Part shown: piece by piece, positions 1 to 7,512 of the stretch | How the letters are laid out: each line of letters begins with the position of its first letter | Position numbering within the stretch: the stretch's first letter is position 1 | The notes under the pieces: generated by a model | Seen by the model: only the letters and a program-made list of their open reading frames with translations | Databases searched by the model: none | Told to the model about the DNA's origin: nothing | Assembly (NCBI GenBank): GCA_964597315.1 | Contig: CAZQXD010000009.1 | Span: 1 to 64,000, forward strand | DNA length: 64,000 nucleotides | Direction: 5' to 3' | Source: CAZQXD01 sp964597315 | Lineage (GTDB): Bacteria; Pseudomonadota; Gammaproteobacteria; Competibacterales; Competibacteraceae | Translations under genes and position numbers: made by a program

Positions 1-85
1 CCGTCTCTACCCCCGTCCCGTCCGCCTTGGGGCGGACCTTGACGTTGTAGTCCACCACGCGCTTTACCGCGACCACTGCTTTCAT
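1..85 (-). CDS. etfB: Electron transfer flavoprotein beta subunit, N-terminal fragment
   Basis: The minus strand from the ATG at 85 reads MKAVVAVKRVVDYNVKVR and continues in frame to the window edge, 28 residues. This is the conserved opening of the EtfB beta subunit. With EtfA it carries electrons from acyl-CoA dehydrogenases to ETF-ubiquinone oxidoreductase. An AGGTGA ribosome binding site lies just upstream. The rest of the gene, and probably etfA, lie outside the window. It is transcribed divergently from the MaoC-type hydratase at 351, so both neighbours belong to acyl-CoA metabolism. The 265 bp between them hold no other gene I can see. The identification rests on a short but very characteristic N-terminus. 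Confidence 0.85.
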   Translation of the reverse strand, partial: MKAVVAVKRVVDYNVKVRPKADGTGVET

Positions 86-350
86 GAATCACCTATTGAG
101 TTCAGTCTGTGTGCCAAAGCCATGAATAATCTTTCCCCAGCCGCCACCCTTGCCGAACCATACGGCGGTGGAGGTACGGAATCCTCTAATATTGTAAGGT
201 TAGCTCTAATCTGTCTGGCCGCCATGGGCCGCTGGAAGGTTCGGAACGCGGTTGAACGCAGGAAGAAAAACGCCTGGGTTAAACTCGTTTAATCAGGATA
301 TTTTCTCTAGACGAACGATTCAATACCCCAGGCAACAGGAGAATCCCCCC

Positions 351-779
351 ATGAGCGAGTTGCATGGCTATTACCTGGAAGACCTCAAGGAAGGCATGAG
401 CGCCTCCTACGCCAAGACCATCACCGAAGCCGATGTCATCCTGTTCGCCGGCATCACCGGCGACGACAACCCGGTGCATATTAACGACGAGTTCGCTACC
501 GAGACGATGTTCAAGGGACGGATCGTCCACGGTATGTTCTCCGCCGGACTGATCTCCTGTGTGCTGGGCACCCGGCTGCCCGGCCCCGGCGCCATTTATA
601 TTGACCAGCAGTTGACATTCAAGGCGCCGGTGCGGATCGGCGATACCGTCACGGCCACGGCCACGGTCACGGCCCTCGACTCTAAACGCCGCCGGGTCAC
701 CCTGGAAACGGTCTGCACGGTGAAAGGCAAGGTGGTAGTGGAAGGAACGGCCACTAATAGGGTGGACTCCCGGGGCTGA
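351..779 (+). CDS. MaoC-like (R)-specific enoyl-CoA hydratase (PhaJ-like)
   Basis: A single hotdog-fold protein of 142 residues, the usual size of PhaJ-type hydratases, which hydrate trans-2-enoyl-CoA to (R)-3-hydroxyacyl-CoA. The catalytic motif GDDNPVH is at residues 37-43, with Asp38 and His43 spaced as in PhaJ. I chose the ATG at 351 because AGGAGA lies 8-10 bases upstream and the family fold starts there; an in-frame upstream start at 252 would add about 33 unlikely residues. PhaJ proteins link beta-oxidation to polyhydroxyalkanoate or fatty-acid synthesis. The divergent etfB and the enoyl-CoA hydratase at 3577 fit acyl-CoA metabolism, but no PHA synthase is visible. Substrate chain length cannot be read from the sequence. 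Confidence 0.88.
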   Translation: MSELHGYYLEDLKEGMSASYAKTITEADVILFAGITGDDNPVHINDEFATETMFKGRIVHGMFSAGLISCVLGTRLPGPGAIYIDQQLTFKAPVRIGDTVTATATVTALDSKRRRVTLETVCTVKGKVVVEGTATNRVDSRG

Positions 780-811
780 TCAGCGCCCCCATCCGTTCGC
801 CGCCCACATGG

Positions 812-835
812 AAAAGGCCCCGATTGGGGCCTTTT
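812..835 (+). terminator. Rho-independent terminator of the MaoC gene
   Basis: Perfect 10-bp stem AAAAGGCCCC / GGGGCCTTTT with a GATT loop. The right arm ends in TTTT, and on the minus strand the other arm also ends in TTTT, so it may work both ways. It lies 33 bp past the stop codon. Confidence 0.88.
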
Positions 836-1011
836 AACGGAGTGAACGCCTTGGACAGAACTGTCTAATGCTGCACACCTACTGGGCTGCGGCTTGAGGC
901 CGGTCAGTTGTCGCTGGCGCTCCCCCCTGTCTATAAGGCTAGCAGGTCGGGACCGGGACCATCATGAAAAATAATCTCGGTCCCTTGGATGCGTCATCAA
1001 TTGGCCGCACC

Positions 1012-1905
1012 TTATCCCCCACCCTGGGGATTCACCAGCACCAGAGTGGCGTTATCGGCCCGGACGCCGCCCCGGGTCACGGCTGTGTTTACCACCCCTT
1101 GGGCCGCCGCCTCCAAATCTTCCCTATCTCCCGCCGCCCAAAGTTCGGCATCGCTAATCCGCTCCCAGACCCCGTCGCTGCATAGGATCAGCCGGTCACC
1201 GGGGATCAGTTGGTCGCCGCCGATCACCGCTATGGGGCTGGTCTCGCCGCCCAGGCTGCGGTACAACCGGTTCTGGAAGGGATGGGTGGCCATTTCCGCC
1301 TCGCTGATCTCACCGCTGTCAAACAGCAGTTGCACGGCGGAATGATCCCGGGTGCGGAACCGCCGCGCCCCGTCCCGCAGGAGATAAACCCGACTGTCTC
1401 CCACGTGTAACCACCAAGCCCGGCCCCCGTGCAGCCAGACCACGGCCACGGTGCTACGGGCGGTGGCGGAAGCGGCGCCGATAGCCCGATGGGCGGTCTG
1501 ACAGAGTTGGGCCAGGGCCTCTTGAGGATCACTATTGAATAAGGACGCTTGATTGGCCAAACACTCCCGGGCCGTGTCGATGACCTGCTGGGCCGCCTGG
1601 GCGCCGCCACCATGACCACCCAAGCCATCGGCCAGCACCGCCAGCAGCCCCGCTCCATCGGCGCTGGTGAATAAGGCCCAGCGGTCTTGCTGCTCGGCCC
1701 GTCCACCCTGATGGCTAGCCCCGGCTGCCCGCCATCCAGGCCGATCAGCGGCATCGCCACCCCGTCGGGCGTGGGCGCCGACGGCCCGGGTGGACTTGCG
1801 GGGACGGCGTTTAGGAGCCAAGGAGAAACCGCCCACCACCCAGGCGGCAAACTGACTCGGCGATAAAGGCGTCAGGGCCGACGCGGACTGCTTGGCGTTT
1901 TGCAT
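1012..1905 (-). CDS. PP2C-family (PPM) serine/threonine phosphatase
   Basis: The domain covers about residues 60-297. Metal-binding signatures are in order: SHQGG followed by EQQDRW near the start, ADGLGGHGGG, VGDSRVYLLR, LCSDGVWE and finally DNATLVLV, where the last Asp is a metal ligand. These proteins reverse Ser/Thr phosphorylation and bacterial ones are often encoded with type VI secretion or Hanks-kinase genes, but no kinase lies nearby. The first 60 residues are basic and low in complexity, with no hydrophobic segment, so the true start may be further downstream. The gene stands alone, with intergenic DNA on both sides. Function as a phosphatase is well supported; its target is unknown. 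Confidence 0.85.
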   Translation of the reverse strand: MQNAKQSASALTPLSPSQFAAWVVGGFSLAPKRRPRKSTRAVGAHARRGGDAADRPGWRAAGASHQGGRAEQQDRWALFTSADGAGLLAVLADGLGGHGGGAQAAQQVIDTARECLANQASLFNSDPQEALAQLCQTAHRAIGAASATARSTVAVVWLHGGRAWWLHVGDSRVYLLRDGARRFRTRDHSAVQLLFDSGEISEAEMATHPFQNRLYRSLGGETSPIAVIGGDQLIPGDRLILCSDGVWERISDAELWAAGDREDLEAAAQGVVNTAVTRGGVRADNATLVLVNPQGGG

Positions 1906-2076
1906 TCGGGCGTCCCGTGATCTGCTGGAAAGCGTTATAAGCCATACCGGTCATTAGAATTATGCACTCCCCATGCCAGCTTGCAACGCCTTGAAAATTC
2001 GATTCTTGCCTTGGCCACACCCAAGGCGGAGCCGACCGAATTGGACCGAATGGGCCACTTTGGCCTAGGAGCCTTT

Positions 2077-2157
2077 ATTAGAGGCGTGGAGTCGGCATTC
2101 CGCCTCCCTATGTCAGTAGGGGCACAGTGCCTGATAGGGCGGTTCTAGACGCCTAAT
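2077..2157. repeat. Nested inverted repeat (MITE- or RNA-like)
   Basis: Outer arms ATTAG(A)GGCGT at 2077-2087 and ACGCCTAAT at 2149-2157 pair except for one bulged A. Inner arms CCGCC(T)CCCTAT at 2100-2111 and ATAGGGCGG at 2134-2142 also pair. Two concentric stems in a non-coding region suggest a small mobile palindrome or a structured transcript. Confidence 0.4.
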
Positions 2158-2208
2158 ATGGCGGTTTGAGATTCAGAATCGTGGATGGCTGCTCAGACGC
2201 CAGCAACA

Positions 2209-2249
2209 TTTGACCTCCTCCCCTCCCTGAAAGAAGGGAGGAGGTCAAA
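2209..2249. repeat. 14-bp perfect inverted repeat
   Basis: TTTGACCTCCTCCC at 2209-2222 is mirrored exactly by GGGAGGAGGTCAAA at 2236-2249, with a 13-base loop. It sits downstream of the PEP-CTERM gene on the minus strand. No T-run follows, so it is a weak terminator at best. It may be a repetitive extragenic palindrome. Confidence 0.5.
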
Positions 2250-2434
2250 GAAGAGAAGTGCCGGCAGAACCGAAGTGTTTAATGTAGGGGTCCTGGAGCT
2301 TGGCGAATTGACGCTTGGAAAATTAGCCGCGCTGGTTTCGAGAGCATGGACAAATTCGTGAATCGGGTGGAGAAAGGCCCGGCGTACCGGCGTCCCGGCG
2401 ACGGAAGACCATCGCCGGGTCGGCGGCGCCGCCC

Positions 2435-2998
2435 TCAGGCAGTGGTCCGGGGAACTCGACGGCGCAGCCACCCCCCCACCGCCCCGACGGCCAGCAGGGC
2501 CAGGGAGGACGGGGCCGGGACGGCCGTATTCTGTACCGACAACGCGTAAGTGGCGGAAACGGTGGAGCTGGCTGGGAGAGTTTGATTGGGAATAAAGAAC
2601 TGGGCGGTGGTGTCGCCGTTAGAGAAGCCCACAAAGCTAGCCCCAGAGGCGAAGGTGTCGGACAGTTCCGTCACCCCCGTGAAAATCAGCGCTGGGTTAA
2701 TCAGCGTAAAAGTCCAGGTCAGGTCGGCGCCGAGAGGCACGTTGCCACCAATATTGTTGGTAAGAAAAAGGTTAAGGGCGGCGTCGCTCACATCGGCCGC
2801 GATGGGTCCCCCAGCAGCGTTAAAAGTGAACTCCACGCCCGGGTCCACCACAGTTTCGGTGCTATTCAGTAGCGTGCCGAAGCCCGTGGCGGTGAGTTGC
2901 CCTAGAATATCCTCCCCTAGCAACAGAGCATGGGCATTGACGCTACCGAGTAGGGCGCCGGTCAGGGCAAGTGCGGAAAAGGCTTTATTTTGTGTCAT
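2435..2998 (-). CDS. PEP-CTERM sorting-domain protein
   Basis: A 187-residue exported protein. The ATG at 2998 follows an AAGAGGTT ribosome binding site; the open frame extends 12 codons further up but without one. An N-terminal signal peptide ending near SVNAHA is followed by a beta-rich, Thr/Asn/Gly-rich body. The C-terminus has the sorting signature: VPAPSSLALL, a hydrophobic helix, then an RRR cluster. The leading motif is PAPSS rather than the textbook PEP, a common variant. In organisms with exosortase such proteins are cut and delivered to the surface or to exopolysaccharide-rich biofilm matrix. No exosortase gene is in this window. The specific role is unknown. Confidence 0.85.
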   Translation of the reverse strand: MTQNKAFSALALTGALLGSVNAHALLLGEDILGQLTATGFGTLLNSTETVVDPGVEFTFNAAGGPIAADVSDAALNLFLTNNIGGNVPLGADLTWTFTLINPALIFTGVTELSDTFASGASFVGFSNGDTTAQFFIPNQTLPASSTVSATYALSVQNTAVPAPSSLALLAVGAVGGWLRRRVPRTTA

Positions 2999-3576
2999 GG
3001 TTTCAACCTCTTGTGGGATTATGGTTATGGGCACAGCGGAACTGCCGCCCGTGGGGTCGGCAGGGTTGAGAACCCAGGATTAGGGGGTCGGGGCGAGACA
3101 CTCGTGGTCGTCGAGACGCCGGTTCCGCCAGATGCGATGGGCACGGCTTGCCCGGGCGTACTAGGAGGCCGACGCCGCCGAGCATGGCATTGGGAAAAGC
3201 GTTACGAGTCAGGAACTCACCGGCCCAATAGCGGCAAGGGATGGCAGCGGCGACCGCCGATACCGGCAAATTCGCTTCCGGGGCATGGGATAGGTTCATT
3301 GTTGCTTGAGTCCCTTCATCACGATGGGTCTTGGCGCCTTAAATGTCTCGATATTGTCGAAGGCCAAACACCCGGTTCGTCCTTTCGCGCCACGATAGGT
3401 TTGGGGCATGCCTAGTTACGGGGCGTCACTCTGATGGCCAATGCAATTTTTTTGCCAAAAAAATAAAACTATGGACTATCAATAGTATTTAAAACTACAT
3501 AGATGCTCTTTCTAGATTGGAGGAAACAGACTGTAAATTTTTCTGACAATAGGGCCGGATGATGGCCCATCGCCCC
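2999..3576. other. Non-coding stretch upstream of the PEP-CTERM gene
   Basis: 578 bp. No gene I can support. The part next to the enoyl-CoA hydratase end (about 3440-3550) is AT-rich and includes T7-GCC-A7 near 3449-3465, a small hairpin that could act as a terminator. The promoter of the PEP-CTERM gene should lie in the first 100-200 bp, but I see no convincing -35/-10 pair. Confidence 0.4.
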
Positions 3577-4374
3577 TCAGCGCCCCGTCCAGCGGGCCGG
3601 GCGCTTGGCGAGAAAGGCGTCGATCCCCTCCCAGGCGTCTTCGCTGTCCATATTGCAGGTCATCACTTGGGCGGCGTAGTCGTAGGCCGCTTCCAGTCCC
3701 TGTTCCAACTGCCGGTAGAACATCTGTTTGCCGGTGGCCACCGCCAGGGGGGATTTGGCCAGGATGGACCCGGCCAGACGCGCCACTTCGGCGTCCAGCT
3801 CTCCGGCGGGTACTACCCGGTTCACCAAACCTTGGGCACGGGCGGTCTCGGCGTCTATGAATTCGCCGGTAAATAGCAGTTCGAATGCCTGCTTGCGGCT
3901 CAGGTTGCGGCTCAAGGCCACCCCGGGGGTGGAGCAGAACAGCCCCACATTGATGCCCGAGGTGGCGAAGCGGGCGGCGCTGGAGGCCACGGCCAGATCG
4001 CAGGCGGCCACCAACTGGCAGCCGGCGGCGGTGGCGATGCCGTGAACCCGGGCGATCACCGGCTGGGACAGGCGATGAATGGAGAGCATCACCCGGCTGC
4101 AGTGTTGAAACAGGCCCTGGTGAAAGGCCCGGTCGTCGTTGGCCCGCATCTCCTTGAGATCGTGGCCGGCGCAGAACGCCTTGCCGCTGCCAGCGATCAC
4201 CACCACCCGCGCCGCCGGGTCCTCGGCGATAGCGTCCAGGGCGGCTTGCAGTTCAGCCAGCATGGCCTGGGACAAGGTGTTGTACTGGGCGGGGCGATTC
4301 AGGGTCAGGGTGACGATGCCTTGGTGGGCTTGGCGCAGCAGTAGGGGTTGCTCTAGGGGGGTGGCGCTGGTCAT
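3577..4374 (-). CDS. Enoyl-CoA hydratase/isomerase family protein, ECHDC3-like
   Basis: A 265-residue crotonase-fold protein. The oxyanion-hole segment AGHDLKEM and the second signature HGIATAAGCQLVAACDLA are clear, followed by GLFCSTPGVALSRN, typical of the ECHDC3 branch. In classical hydratases the position after the GGGC-like turn is a catalytic Glu; here it is Gln (GCQL), as in ECHDC3 relatives, so simple hydratase activity is doubtful. The start at 4374 (MTSATPLEQ) fits the family; the frame is open for 87 more codons upstream but they do not resemble protein. It probably acts on an acyl-CoA, but the exact reaction is unknown. Confidence 0.85.
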   Translation of the reverse strand: MTSATPLEQPLLLRQAHQGIVTLTLNRPAQYNTLSQAMLAELQAALDAIAEDPAARVVVIAGSGKAFCAGHDLKEMRANDDRAFHQGLFQHCSRVMLSIHRLSQPVIARVHGIATAAGCQLVAACDLAVASSAARFATSGINVGLFCSTPGVALSRNLSRKQAFELLFTGEFIDAETARAQGLVNRVVPAGELDAEVARLAGSILAKSPLAVATGKQMFYRQLEQGLEAAYDYAAQVMTCNMDSEDAWEGIDAFLAKRPARWTGR

Positions 4375-4717
4375 GGAGGGCGGTCCTCTAGGTAGTCGAG
4401 CCTGGCTCGGGACTTTAGACGCTTGTCCGATAACCGGCAATATTCCTAGGCTATACTGGTAAATACCCTTAGGCGATCTCCCCTGTATTGATTGGTGTTT
4501 GGGGAAAACCTCAACTGAAACCCGTTTTGTACTTTTCGGACCTGGAGAGTCCTGCCCTGTCCGCCGATGCTGGTCCACGATCCGGCGGGGTCGGTGCTGT
4601 ACTCCGATCCAGCGCCGCCAGCCTGAACCCGGCAATCACCGTGTTATTGCCTGGGGTTCCTGCCCGCCGTTTTCGGGACTGCTGGGCCAGCGGCGCCGCT
4701 TTTGAAGAGGTACAACC
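4375..4717. promoter_or_regulatory. Divergent intergenic region with candidate promoter
   Basis: 343 bp between the divergent hydratase and response-regulator genes. A good -10-like TATACT is at 4452-4457 on the plus strand. A matching -35 at normal spacing is weak. No gene is supported here. Confidence 0.3.
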
Positions 4718-5365
4718 TTGACCGCACGGGATGAACCTATCGTCTATATCGTTGATGACGACTCCGCCCTGCGAGACTCCTTGCGTTGGCTGCTGGAATC
4801 CGTGGGCCTGAAAACCGTCAGCCATGCCCACCCCCAGGATTTCCTGGAAAACTATCCCCCGGGCCAGGCTGGTTGTCTGTTGCTGGACGTGCGGATGCCG
4901 GACATGAGTGGCCTGCACCTGCAACAGCAACTGCCGAAACTGGGTATTCATCTGCCCGTCATCATCATCACTGGCCACGGCGACGTACCCACGGCCGTGG
5001 CCGCCATGAAACACGGCGCTCTGGATTTTATCGAAAAGCCTTTCAACGAGCAGTTGCTGCTGGACTGCGTACAGAACGCCTTGCATCATGACCAAGAATA
5101 CCGCCAGATCCAAGCCCGCAACCGGGCCGTGGCGGAGCGTTTCGAGTCGCTCACCCACCGGGAACGGGAGGTCATGGAGCTGGTCGTCCAGGGCCTGCCC
5201 AATAAAGCCATCGCCGATGCCCTGAAGGTCAGCCGCAAGACCGTTGAGGTACACCGGGCCAAGGTCATGGAAAAAATGAACGCCCAGTCGCTGTCGGATC
5301 TGATCCAGATGGCCATGGCGGTGAATATTCTCAAGGAATACGCTGCCGATAACCTACACGCCTAG
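4718..5365 (+). CDS. FixJ/NarL-type response regulator
   Basis: A 215-residue two-domain regulator. The receiver domain (about 1-125) has the acidic cluster Asp13-Asp15, phospho-acceptor Asp57 in LLLDVRMPDMSG, and Lys107 in FIEKPF. The C-terminal LuxR-type helix-turn-helix (about 145-205) contains LTHREREVMELVVQG and SRKTVEVHRAKVMEKM. The combination is typical of FixJ/TodT-type regulators. The start is TTG at 4718 with GAAGAGG 7-8 bases upstream; no ATG fits better. No histidine kinase is adjacent, so it is an orphan here. The DUF815 ATPase starts 18 bp downstream and is probably co-transcribed. Confidence 0.9.
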   Translation: MTARDEPIVYIVDDDSALRDSLRWLLESVGLKTVSHAHPQDFLENYPPGQAGCLLLDVRMPDMSGLHLQQQLPKLGIHLPVIIITGHGDVPTAVAAMKHGALDFIEKPFNEQLLLDCVQNALHHDQEYRQIQARNRAVAERFESLTHREREVMELVVQGLPNKAIADALKVSRKTVEVHRAKVMEKMNAQSLSDLIQMAMAVNILKEYAADNLHA

Positions 5366-5383
5366 CCCCTTGAAGAGCCTTGC

Positions 5384-6250
5384 ATGGACCGTCTCAACGA
5401 GTTACTTGACCGCGCCGAGCGGTTTTTGGATCGCCTGGAACAGCTACTGCCCCCGGCCACCACCGCCCCTTACTGGGGAGGACACGTGGCCTTCCGCTGG
5501 CGCAAGACCCTTAACCGGGGCCATTTGCAAGCGGTGCGCCATGCCCATCGACTGCGCCTGGCTGATCTGCGCTGTATCGACCGCCAGAAGCGTGAGCTGG
5601 AGCGCAATATTCGCCAGTTTCTGGCTGGTCGGCCCGCCAATAACGTACTGCTATGGGGCGCCCGGGGCACCGGCAAGTCCTCCCTCATCAAGGCTCTGCT
5701 CAATGAATACGCCGATCAGGGGCTGCGTCTGATCGAGGTGGACAAGCATGACCTCATGGATCTCAGCGATATCGTGGACCTGTTGTTCGAGCGCCCGGAG
5801 AAGTTCCTGCTGTACTGCGATGATCTGTCTTTTGAAGGGGACGACCCCAGTTATAAAGCCCTCAAGGCGGTACTGGACGGCTCCATAAACGCCACCCCGG
5901 ACAATGTGCTGCTGTGCGTCACTTCCAATCGCCGCCATTTGCTGCCGGAATACATGTCCGAAAACCTGGATGCCCGGATGCGGGACGGTGAGTTGCATCA
6001 GGGTGAGGCGGTGGAAGAAAAAATTTCCCTGTCCGAACGCTTCGGCATCTGGCTGTCGTTTTATCCTTTCAAGCAGGATGACTACCTGGAGATCGTCCAC
6101 CACTGGCTGTCACAATTGGGTTATCCAGGGGAACTTGATGATGAGGGCCGCAAGGCCGCCCTGCGCTGGGCTTTGGCCCGAGGCTCCCGCAGCGGTCGGG
6201 TGGCCTGGCAGTTCGCCCGGGACTGGGTGGGGCGTCAGGGCCTGGAATGA
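5384..6250 (+). CDS. DUF815-family AAA+ ATPase
   Basis: A 288-residue protein. The Walker A motif is GARGTGKSS and the Walker B-like segment is FLLYCDDLSFE; CVTSNRRHL looks like sensor 1. The order and spacing match the DUF815 family of predicted P-loop ATPases, whose role is not established. The N-terminal 80 residues are charged, with a coiled-coil-like start (DRLNELLDRAERFLDRLEQL). It follows the FixJ-type regulator closely. Its stop codon overlaps the first unit of the 14-bp tandem repeat at 6249. Confidence 0.85.
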   Translation: MDRLNELLDRAERFLDRLEQLLPPATTAPYWGGHVAFRWRKTLNRGHLQAVRHAHRLRLADLRCIDRQKRELERNIRQFLAGRPANNVLLWGARGTGKSSLIKALLNEYADQGLRLIEVDKHDLMDLSDIVDLLFERPEKFLLYCDDLSFEGDDPSYKALKAVLDGSINATPDNVLLCVTSNRRHLLPEYMSENLDARMRDGELHQGEAVEEKISLSERFGIWLSFYPFKQDDYLEIVHHWLSQLGYPGELDDEGRKAALRWALARGSRSGRVAWQFARDWVGRQGLE

Positions 6251-6304
6251 GGGTCCGGCCAGGAGGGTCCGGCCAGGAGGGTCCGGCCAGGAGGGTCCGG
6301 CCAG
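6249..6304. repeat. Tandem repeat, 4 exact copies of 14 bp
   Basis: The unit GAGGGTCCGGCCAG occurs four times without change at 6249, 6263, 6277 and 6291. The first copy overlaps the TGA of the DUF815 gene. The array sits between that gene and the glycan operon. Exact identity of all units suggests recent expansion. Confidence 0.95.
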
Positions 6305-6439
6305 TTTGTCACAACTGCCGAGTATTTAGCACACATTGACCCTGTGACCGGCATTACGGCCTAAATTCGCCATCGCGCTAAGGTGGATACACAACCGGGA
6401 TACCCCGGAACCTATCACACCCACGCAGCGGAGGCGCTC

Positions 6440-7480
6440 ATGGCCAAGCGAGCCCTGATTACCGGCATCACCGGCCAGGATGGCAGTTACCTCGCCGAAT
6501 ACCTTCTCGGTTTGGGCTATGACGTCCACGGACTGGTGCGCCGGGTGGCCCTGGAGAACCCCGACCGCCGCCTGGAGCGGCTGCTCCACCTGCCCGGTCT
6601 GGTGGAACTCCATGCTGGCGGCATTGACAGTTATGCCTCGGTGCTGGCTTTGTTCAGCCGGGTCCGCTTCGATGAATGCTATCACCTGGCCGCCCAGAGT
6701 TTTGTGGCCGAAAGCTTCCGAGACAGCTTCACCACCATGAGCACCAACGTCACCGGCACCCACCATATGCTGGAGGCGCTGCGCACCCTCAACCCCCAGT
6801 GCCGGTTCTATTTCGCCGGTTCTTCGGAGATGTACGGCAAAGTACGGGAAACCCCCCAGTCCGAAGCCACCCCTTTTCATCCCCGCAGCCCCTACGCCGT
6901 CAGCAAGGTGGCCGGCTTCGAGCTGACTCGAAATTACCGGGAGAGTTACGGCCTGTACTGTTGCTCGGGAATATTATTCAACCACGAAAGCCCGCGCCGG
7001 GGCCTGGAATTCGTGACCCGGAAAATCACCACGGCTGCGGCCCGCATCAAGCTGGGCCTGGCCGATGAGCTACCCCTGGGGAATCTGAGGGCCTCCCGGG
7101 ACTGGGGCCACGCCCGGGACTATGTGCGGGCCATGCACCGGATGCTCCAGCAAGACGCGCCGGACGATTATGTGATCGCCACCGGCCGGACCCATACGGT
7201 GGAGTCCTTTTGCCGACTGGCCTTTGCCGAGGTGGGTCTGGATTATCGGGATTTCGTGCGTATTGACCCCCGCTTTCAACGCCCCGCCGATGTGGACCTA
7301 CTGGTGGGTAACGCCAGTAAGGCCCGCCGTCAACTGGGCTGGAAACCCGACGCCAGCCTGCAAGACCTGATCCGGGAGATGGTGACCGTTGATTTAGAGA
7401 TCGCCCACCGCGAGCAGTACTCCCGGCCTCAAAGCGCCAGGTCACCCCAGGGCAAAGCCCTGAGCGCCATGGGCATCTGA
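6440..7480 (+). CDS. GDP-mannose 4,6-dehydratase family protein
   Basis: A 346-residue short-chain dehydrogenase of the extended type. The nucleotide-binding motif GITGQDGSYLAE is at about 9-20 and the catalytic YAVSK at 152-156. NHESPRRGLEFVTRKI is the family hallmark near the sugar nucleotide. Such enzymes convert GDP-mannose, or in some nonulosonate pathways GDP-GlcNAc, to the 4-keto-6-deoxy sugar. The ATG at 6440 follows CGGAGG; the frame extends further up without a ribosome site. It is the first gene of the glycan operon, 32 bp before the NeuB-type gene. No aminotransferase or reductase that would use a keto product is present nearby, so the end product is unclear. Confidence 0.85.
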   Translation: MAKRALITGITGQDGSYLAEYLLGLGYDVHGLVRRVALENPDRRLERLLHLPGLVELHAGGIDSYASVLALFSRVRFDECYHLAAQSFVAESFRDSFTTMSTNVTGTHHMLEALRTLNPQCRFYFAGSSEMYGKVRETPQSEATPFHPRSPYAVSKVAGFELTRNYRESYGLYCCSGILFNHESPRRGLEFVTRKITTAAARIKLGLADELPLGNLRASRDWGHARDYVRAMHRMLQQDAPDDYVIATGRTHTVESFCRLAFAEVGLDYRDFVRIDPRFQRPADVDLLVGNASKARRQLGWKPDASLQDLIREMVTVDLEIAHREQYSRPQSARSPQGKALSAMGI

Positions 7481-7512
7481 GTGCTGCGCTCGGAACCAGA
7501 AGGACCGTCTCC

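Larger units (their letters stand above)
1906..2434. other. Non-coding stretch with two palindromic elements
   Basis: 529 bp between the PP2C gene and the PEP-CTERM gene, both on the minus strand. I see no convincing gene. It holds the nested inverted repeat at 2077-2157 and the long perfect hairpin at 2209-2249, listed separately. Confidence 0.55.

Noticed and set aside
3003..3299. Minus-strand 98-residue frame upstream of the PEP-CTERM gene
   Set aside because: No ribosome site, Arg/Pro-rich and unlike any protein I know; treated as non-coding.
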